DNA of 64,000 bases from Struthio camelus (lineage: Eukaryota > Chordata > Aves > Struthioniformes > Struthionidae): NCBI RefSeq assembly GCF_040807025.1, contig NC_090982.1:84370963-84434962 (forward strand), given 5' to 3'. The position numbers and the translations under genes were made by a program. A model generated the notes under the pieces. It was given only the letters and a program-made list of their open reading frames with translations. It made no database searches and was not told where the DNA came from. Position 1 is the stretch's first letter. Each line of letters begins with the position of its first letter. Shown in pieces: positions 45,501 through 54,500 of this stretch.

Positions 45501-48500
45501 AACCTTCCTACTGCAATGAGCATGCCCAAGTGGGCAACTATCTCCCCATGCTAATCTCTAACAAGCAAATCAGAGAGAAAGGCTAATGACTAAAGAAGAA
45601 CTCAGAAGGGGAGCAAATTATGCTTATTATGTTTTATCCAAAGCACACAACAACAGTTTTCGCTAATAAATGATTTCATTAACTAGCTTTTCCAAGCATC
45701 ATGTCTTCCTTCTAGATAAGAGGGGAAAAAAAATAAAGATCACAAACTCCAACTCTGCTAAACCCTTTCCTCAAGCACTTTTGTTACAGAGATAGTATTC
45801 CCAGCAGGTAATTGTGGAAACGCGGTCAAGAACGTTATTTCAGAGTTCACAATAACAAACACGCAGGTATGTCAGAAATCACTAGCTATTCGACAGGTGA
45901 AAGCAAGTTCCAGCATATGGCATGCAGTAGGGTAACATAATGCCAAGGCTGTAATCTGAGGTGAATAAAAAAAGTTTGAATTTAACTACAAATCTCTTAG
46001 CCGTGCCTGCTTTTATGACTTTGCCTGCTGCATGCTTTCAGGGTTGTACAGGTAGACCCTGTACCATTACATTTTCAACTATTAATCCGAATACGTTTAT
46101 AAAAGCATATTTTTCACACTTACTTGACAGGAGACATAAGCAAGGCAAGAGACTGCATGAAATGAAAGACACCTGAAGGGTTATCCAAGACTTTGATCTG
46201 AAAGAAAACATAAAATCCATAAAGTCTAAGTTAACCAAAAGGCAAGTTAGTTTTACCAGAGAAATTCATATTCCAAGTTTCACATTCCTTGTTGCCAGCT
46301 TTTTGTTCAGATGAAAAAGTATACACGAAAGACAACTCCAGCCCCTTGGAGGAAATGGTGCAATGGTACAAGATTAGATTTTCTCAACAGAAGGAGGTAA
46401 AAAGGAATTTAAAGGGGTAGGGGGGGACACCAAGCACACTAAAAGCTCCACCCAATCCTCAATTCCCTTTTGAGTCTCTCTAGCCAAGGAGGAGTGAGAA
46501 GAGGTATTGCATTTCCCTGCTAACCTTCTCGCGGTTGAGACAACGCGTGTGTGCGTGTGTGTCTGTGTGTGTGTACACATATACGACTTGACAACCTCCT
46601 CACTGTTATCTTGACTCCACACACCCAGAAACATGCAGCAGTCACAGGGGATTGATTAGGAACTAGACATTCTCCTCTCCTATCCACTCCACTCCCACTC
46701 CAACCTGCCAAAAAAAAAAAAAGAATTAAACATTCACACCTGAATGAATGGAACAGCCCATTCACCGATCCCAGCTGGACACCGGAGGATGTGGTTGAAG
46801 AGGAAGAGATGGTCACCTGGACAGCCAATTCTTTGCAACACTGACACCTAAAAGGAAAGTGTACAGGAACCTTGTAAATAATTTCAAGGTTCATTCTTTT
46901 ACAGTCTCGCTAAACAGAAAAATAATGCTTTTTCATTTCTCACACTTTTCAACGAGCCTTGGCTTTCATGGCAAGTAATAGGAGAACAATGTTGAAAGGC
47001 TGCTGTTTGGCTTATGAGCTACAGCACCATTTTCTCTGGAGTAGGAAAAAATGTAGTAAAATTGTAAAGTAATTAAAACTAATTTATTTAAAAACCAGTA
47101 AGAACAAAAGTTTCCCAAAACTGACAGGACTGAACACTCTTACTTCCAAAACAAGAACAGCAATGCGCAATATTCGTTAAAACACTCATGTCCACCTTGA
47201 GCAGTGTGGGCTGCCAGCAGTGATGGCAGTTGGTCATGTGCCAGACCTCATTAAGACTGTTCATCTCCACTGACTTTATCAGACAAGGGAATTCACTTTA
47301 AAGATTCAGCAAGAGATTCTGTTCCCCAATGAGAAAAAAATAAAATAAAAAAGGATTGCACATGGGACAGCAGTGAGAGAAACACGACTTCTGAACTGAT
47401 CTCAGGTCCTCGATCACACAGCTATATCCATGCTCACTCCCTCACCAGTCTCCGCAACCAGGTGAGAAGGTCACTTTGAAACTGAGGGTCTTCGATAACT
47501 CTACGAGTGAAACTGAAAAGAACGCTGATACATTCTTTCAGGTGGCTCAAGTCTGAAGAAAGATTTTCTGACTGCTTCGAAACTGTAAATTAAAAACAGA
47601 ATTAAGGAGCTTTGATGAGCAACTCTTGCAGTAGTAGCATAAGCAGCGGTTTGGAGATTCTATAGAAAACTTCCTCTCTCTGTATATAGATATAGAGATG
47701 CTTCAACACAGTGGCTCTCTAGAACGGACAGAAAAGATGACTCAATTATAATATTATATAAAATACTTTAAATAAGTACTGGACACCAATTACAAAAAGA
47801 ATATACTATAGTTATTCTCATAAAAGGCCTCCTTTCAGCATGAACTTTGTAAGAACCAGCACATTTACTATGCATATGAACAACTGGGGCTGGCGGAGGA
47901 CTAGGAAGAATAAATACACAGTAGGAGGGATATTTTAGCTAAAAGATGGTATTGCCACAAGCCCAAATCAGTGAGGTGCTTCAGAAAACCAAAAAGATAT
48001 CTAAGGATTAGAGCTGTGAGATTGCAAACAGCCTTCCAAAAGGATTAAAGCAGCAAGATCCAGCTGGTTTTAAAACAGTCTATAATCAGTCTGGAAAAGG
48101 GATTGTATCGTATGCTGCCTTTGACAAGGGGTCAGGATGTCCCACCCCATCCAGTATTCCTCCAGGGTGACCAGTGGCAGTAGATAACCTAGACAGAAGG
48201 CAACGCTCCTGCACTCAACTTCTGCTCTACTGCAGGCTAAGGTAAGAGAATTAGAGTTTTTCTGCAAGAGAATAATTTCACTGATCACTGCATAATATCT
48301 ACAGAAATACTCCTATACATAAATCCCACCACAAGAACTCCAAAACTCCAGGCAAACAAGGTGTTCAGCACCCCGGCAGCACAGGCAGCTGCCCAGACAA
48401 GCAACACACCTTGTTCTTGCTGCTGAAGAGCCACCGACCTCAGCAGGGATGAGCTGTTGAGCAACCTGTAGATATAAGACTCCACTTGTAAGCGAGACAA

Positions 48501-51500
48501 CACCGAAGTGTACAAGTGCAGCGCCAGCGTCTGATGCACGTGCTCTGCTTTAACTTCAAACAGCTTTTTCAGTTCCCCCAACACGCTTTCATTCATCTCT
48601 ACTGTTTGATAGCGATGGTGACCTGACACTTTGCACTGATCTGCACAGACACCCTGAAAAGAAAGCAATTATTTTATGTAAGTGGTTTTTGTCATTTTGT
48701 TTGCTTAAGTGTGCTTACAGAAATTAACTCTGGCACAACCCTCCACTCAATAGATTTCAAAGCTTTCATGAAAGTGGCCACTTTACAGATGGAAAAGACA
48801 GAAATCTGGGAGCATCTTACTTAGTTTTCAGAGTTGCTGACTGCTGAAGATGCAACAGATCCCAGACTTAAAAAAAAAAAAAGAAAAAAAAAAAGAAAAA
48901 AAAAAGAAAAAAAAAAGAAAAAAAAAAAGAAAAAAAACCCCTTCAATAACCCAAAATTCAGCAAATCGATATCAGATGAAGTAACTTGTCTCTATCAGTG
49001 ACAGATGTGAACAAAATCAGGGTATTCTACTTCCAGCTGAGTGCAACTGCTTTTTAGTTTATGGATTTTCATAAACATTCAGATCTGCTGTCTTAAAGCC
49101 AAAACATACACTGACGCAAGCTAAAAGCTTTTACAGGCTCCCAGAGCTCAATATTTATTAGTACTTCCCCAAAATACACTCACAATTTCTCACATGAATT
49201 GCACTCCAACTTTTCCCAAACTGGAATTCAAGGCTGAGAACAATCTTCCTCCGCCCCAGCTCTAATTCCTTAGCACAAGGAAACCACAATAAGTAACATC
49301 CCTGTTTTTCCCTTTTACGCAGCCACAAAATGTGCTTCGCAGCATGCACTTAGGAAGCTTGGCTTGAATGTATTCTTGTGTTAACTTAGTTATTATAATA
49401 ACTAACTAAGTTATTAGAATTGATATTAAAAAGACAATTATCTGCACATACACACAATAAACAGTAATTTGGAAGGGACTGAAGCAAGCAGCAAACCGGC
49501 AAGCTTCGCCCACTGTATGTTGACCAGTGGAGATGTAAGAGTGAAGAGAAAATTACTTTCAGTGTAGGAACTGATCAAAATAAAACTGGAAGTCTAATAA
49601 TGTTCAGTAGAACAGGTTCACTGCATTTTTATTCTCTAGTAGAAAAGACTCACACCTGTTCAGTGGATGTCTCTCTGCATCTTCTTAACTCTAAGGAACT
49701 GCATAGGAGAAGCACTAGCTTTAGAACTGCACTTGTAGGAAACAACAGTGAAACCACCATACGTAACAGTCTTCAGCGCTCTTACCATCGTGTTATCAGA
49801 ATCGGTTACAAACAGTATCAGAGAAATAGTTTCATTGCTCCCACTATGACCAGTTCCAAAAACAAGTTACACAGAACAAGTTCAGGGGAAGATTTCTCCG
49901 GTGCATGCACCAAAAACCTCCCCAAAGCACTCTGGTTTATTGACAGCACTGCTACAGAGTACTAGGGCCACCCTGGAAGTTGCTATAACCACAGTTACAC
50001 TTATGGAGCAACAGTTACGGGAATCGGATGCATCTCACACTCCCTACGCTCCACTCCCTATGCTCCAGACAACAGGGTCAGCGGGAGCAGGACTTGTTCC
50101 ACTGCACCCGCAGCCTCTGCCAGCAGGACAGTCAGGAACGACATCAATAAAAATTACTGCTGTAGGCAGCAGTCCAGATGCAACAGGCAGAAGCAGCACC
50201 ACGGTAATTTTGAAGTCCTGGCTATAGTCCTATTCCACCATGGATCGCTTGCGCCCAGTCCTTGTGAAGGACTGGAGTGGCACAAACGTGACCCAATCAC
50301 AACGAGCAGAATTGACTATACACATCTCACTCTGACTGAGTACAAAGGAGTTCGGCTCCAGAAGAGATCATTAACAGAGATTGTGCTATCCTATATTTGT
50401 CAAAGTTTAAATCAAGGAACAAACTGTCTTAAACGTCAACAGGATGATATTCTTAAGTACTGGAGGGGGGTTACTGGGACAGTGCAGAGAAGGAAAAGCA
50501 AACGTAACCATCTCTTTCACAACAAACCACCCTCAATTCAGTGAACACGATGACACGGAAAGTTAATGTCTGGAATCATGTCCAAATAGTTTTAGTTCAG
50601 AAGTAGTTTCAGTAACAGCACCTGCACGGTTTTCTGTTCTTCTTTAAAAGTCCACAGCCTCCCCTTTGCGTTTTGGCAGTCTGTCGTCACGGCCTGCAGC
50701 TCAGCCTCAGCCAGTAATAGCTGCTTCCTACAGCGCATGTAGTTCAGGAGCAGTTCATGAAACTCATGCCTATCCTGATGAGCAACACTTCCAAATTCCT
50801 CTGCATAGCAGTCAACATTTTCCAGCCATGAACACGGCTCAAAAATTTTCAGCTGCTCTCTGGTAAACGGCACCAGTTCTGGTACAGTTGGGATTTCTGG
50901 ATACAGCCTTTCGTTGTGTAATAGCGGTTTGACTGCCACTACGGTTGGTCTCTCGTAAGACAGTTCAGCTGACAAGTCTGGATAAACAGGTTTCAATCCC
51001 GAATGTTGAACATATACTTTGGATTTCTCACAGAGCTGTGACATGGTAACAGGAAGCTTCTCCAAGGAACGGACAAGAGGATTTTTAACGTCTTGAACGC
51101 TTTCAGTTCCTTTGTCCTGTACAAAGCCCACTAGTGTCTGAGAGCCAGCAGCACTGGAATGAAAGGTACTACCCAATACATCACAGCTTCCTGATTTACT
51201 GCCAACAGCCTTCCCAAGGCTCTGGGGCCTGCCCAGCTTGCTTCTCCCATTCTTCTCATCATTCCCCCTACAACCCTCACCTAAGGGATGAGCTTTGTGC
51301 TCTCCTCCAGCTGCTGGAGGCCCTAAAGTCACTGCTGAAGATACTTCGCTTGCTAAGGTTAAAGTACTTGAGGGGATGTCACACGCATCATTTATAGTTT
51401 TTCCATCCTCTGCTTCATCATTGAGCTGGATTTCTGCAAATCCTTCAGGATGTTCCACTTGCACTTTACTGGCTTGAGAAGACACTTCTGCCACAGGCGG

Positions 51501-54500
51501 GAGGAAGACATCATCAGACTCCTGGATCTGGGGCTCTTCATTACTTTTTTTCTTTTTTTCCTAGAAATAAATTAACAGAGAGTCATTAATAAACAAATCT
51601 CTCTTCCCTGCCTCCCAAACCCAACCATCATCAGAAGTAGCGATTGTTAACCGCACAACTCCAAAAAGCCCTTCTTACCAGGTTAGTTTTCATAATACTA
51701 AAGGTAAAAAGAAATGCACCAAACACAGATCCTTGTTCCTTAGCTCCTCATTAAAGACTATCTATCATTGGTCAGTTCTGGAATGATGCTTCAGTGTTTC
51801 TCCATAAAAAGCTATAAAAAACCCAGAACAGAGTCTGTCCTATTAACGTACAAAATAATCAAAGTACCAGGACGCTGACCTCTACAAAGAGTCACTAGAT
51901 TGTGCCCCAGTAAGTTACTTAGAAATGCATCTTAGGCTTTATTGAGATATTTTAATGCACTGAAAAGAAAATAATTTTCAAGAATAAATATTAATTTTGA
52001 AACAAAGAGAGGTCTGGAAAGCATCTGTAAATTATATCTAAAATCATCATGAAATCTGTACAACTACCAAAATATCTATTTTCTATAGGTGTTACATGCT
52101 AGAGAGACAGAAAAGCTTAAAAATAACAGACATTTAAATCGCAAAGAGATTATTTACTTGCAAATTAAGATCAGTTTTGAGTAGACTCCCCATAACCCTA
52201 GCCTGAAGTGTACATTTGTAGTCTCCTTCCCAAAGCACAGTTTGTGAAATAATGCTACATATAAAAATCAATAAAGATGTGATAAAGATGCACTTGTAAT
52301 TAGAGTATACTTATCTGTTTCTAAAAAGAGAAATTGGGAAGAGCTGGGTTACACCCCTCCAGTTTTGAATGACCCACAAAATATAACAAAGAACATAACA
52401 GAAATTATAAAAAGCTTCCATATTCCTCCAGAAATAGGGAGGAATTGTGGATATTTGCTGGTAATTTCATGGACACTTTCACCAAGCAGCTGATGCGTGA
52501 TTTTGTCTTATGAGAGGGCATATAGGAAAACAAGTCTAAACACCAAGGCCTTAGCTAACCTTGATCTCAACTGCCTACTTTTAATTAAAGCAGATGCTCT
52601 CAGCTCCCTTACAAAAGGGTAATACACTGGCTTTTGCTTGCAGACTGCTCTCAACAGTGTATTAAAATCTGCAAACACTTTTGATCACAAAACGCTGCTG
52701 ACACACTCCAAGACTAGTTAGAGCTATGAAGGAGAAGTTAAAAATACATCAGCACAACGAAGCAGAACCTGTAGTTACAGTAAACATCTCCTGACAATTA
52801 ATTACAAAGTCAGTATTTTTCAGAGGATACTACATCACAGTTTTGTTGACAGCATTGTGATCTGCACGCTTCACAAACATGCAAGACTGCTGGTTCGTTC
52901 TTCTCTACAATCTCAAAGTTCCTCCTTGCAGCCCTCGTACAGTTGAAACTCCCTTTATCTCTGAGGAGCATTCTCCCACCACCAGGATATTCAAATGTTA
53001 CTGTTAGACAAAAACAGCTTCTTGCAAAATTTATGAAGTGTCTGTCAGCTCTCACTTTCGGGGTGGGGGAGGGGGAAGCTGTAATCTTAACAGGTATTTC
53101 ACCTGAGAAGGGATGAGAGAAATCAGGCCCTGAATTCACATAAAAGCTTAACTTGTTGTTCTCTCTTCTGAGCACTTTGCCTTTAAGTCTAAAGATGACG
53201 TTAGCTCATTAGGCTTGTCCTGTGCCTAATCGTTCTTTCCTAGCATTGAAGTGAACTAGTTTCAGCAAAAGACATCTATGTACAGACAACTATCCTTTCC
53301 GGAAGTATTTCTGCAATAACTGACTAGCCTTCAACAGTTCTGGGTTCACGGGTTTTACTACCTCACTGTGTTTGAATCAGTTTATCGTTACTGGTCTGCC
53401 CAGGCTCAGCTTTGGGCATGCTGTTTTCAGAAAGCCCCAGGCTTCATCCCACTCGGCAGCATGCTGAGCCTGTCTGGGGCAAGGCAGCCCTTCTCCCAGC
53501 TCTCAAGAACGACACCTTTTCAAAGGTCTACGGCTGCCTTGGGACAAGGGAATGGAAAACTCCTTACTGTGGTTGGGCCCCAAACTGCATCCTCAAACAT
53601 CCCTGCACATTAACAGAGAATGAGGGTGCAGAATATAACAACAACATCATCACCCAGAAAGGGAGCAGGTCACATGCAGCCCTGCAGCACTCTGGATTCT
53701 CACACGTCCTGATCTCCCAGGAATCTTCCTCCCTCACGAGTAGTTTCATAGTGAATTACACCTGGAAGGGACAGCCAATGACCGCAGCCACCAGAGTCAC
53801 TGTACACACGTAGTTAATGAACCACCAGTCATCTGTGAGTCACTGCCTTCCTGCAGGGAACTGATTCTCTTAAACAGCAGCCTCAAACATTGACAGCCCT
53901 GTGCATACTGTGGCGCTGAATCAAAACACAACCATGACATGCTTACTCTTCCAGCATGAGATTTTTTTTTTTCCTTCCAGGCCTTACTCGCTTTGGATTC
54001 AGGAATCACAGCTGTAGTTTGCACTTGGGTTTAACCCTGTTTACCAAATGGTGTTCAATAAATGCATCTGGTTTTTTTCGGAAGACTCTGACAGCCTTTG
54101 CTCTATGTAGTACAACTTGTAACAGGCAAAGCAAAAAGACATAAACAATCACATAGATATGCTTCCATTTAAACTCAGCTCCGCGGCAAGATATTTCAGT
54201 TCAGGCCTTTCCCATGCATTACTGAAATACTAATACAGCGCAGCTGCAAGAAGAGCAAAGCCTTCGGGAAGCCGATGGCAACAGCATCCTGAACCACGAA
54301 CACATTCACGTCCACCTAAAAGTTACACCTGGCAACCGAAGCACCGGCTGCTGGAGAAGCAGCAGTACTCCGCGCCAGGCACGGCCTCGCGCGCTGAACG
54401 GCTCCCAGCCAGAGCGGCGCGTACGAGCGCCGCGAAGGCTCTTCGGTCCCACGCTAGGCCGACCCGTCGCTGAGAGCCAAGGAGCCCTCGCGCGGCTTCA

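Noticed and set aside
49600..50227. Two overlapping plus-strand frames of 121 and 108 codons in EPG5 intron 2
   Set aside because: No recognised similarity, no conserved motif, and antisense to the intron; best explained by chance.
53368..53813. Plus-strand frames of 81 and 133 codons in EPG5 intron 1, considered as a possible divergent gene
   Set aside because: No recognised domain and no splice partners; the moderately high GC near the promoter lengthens open frames.
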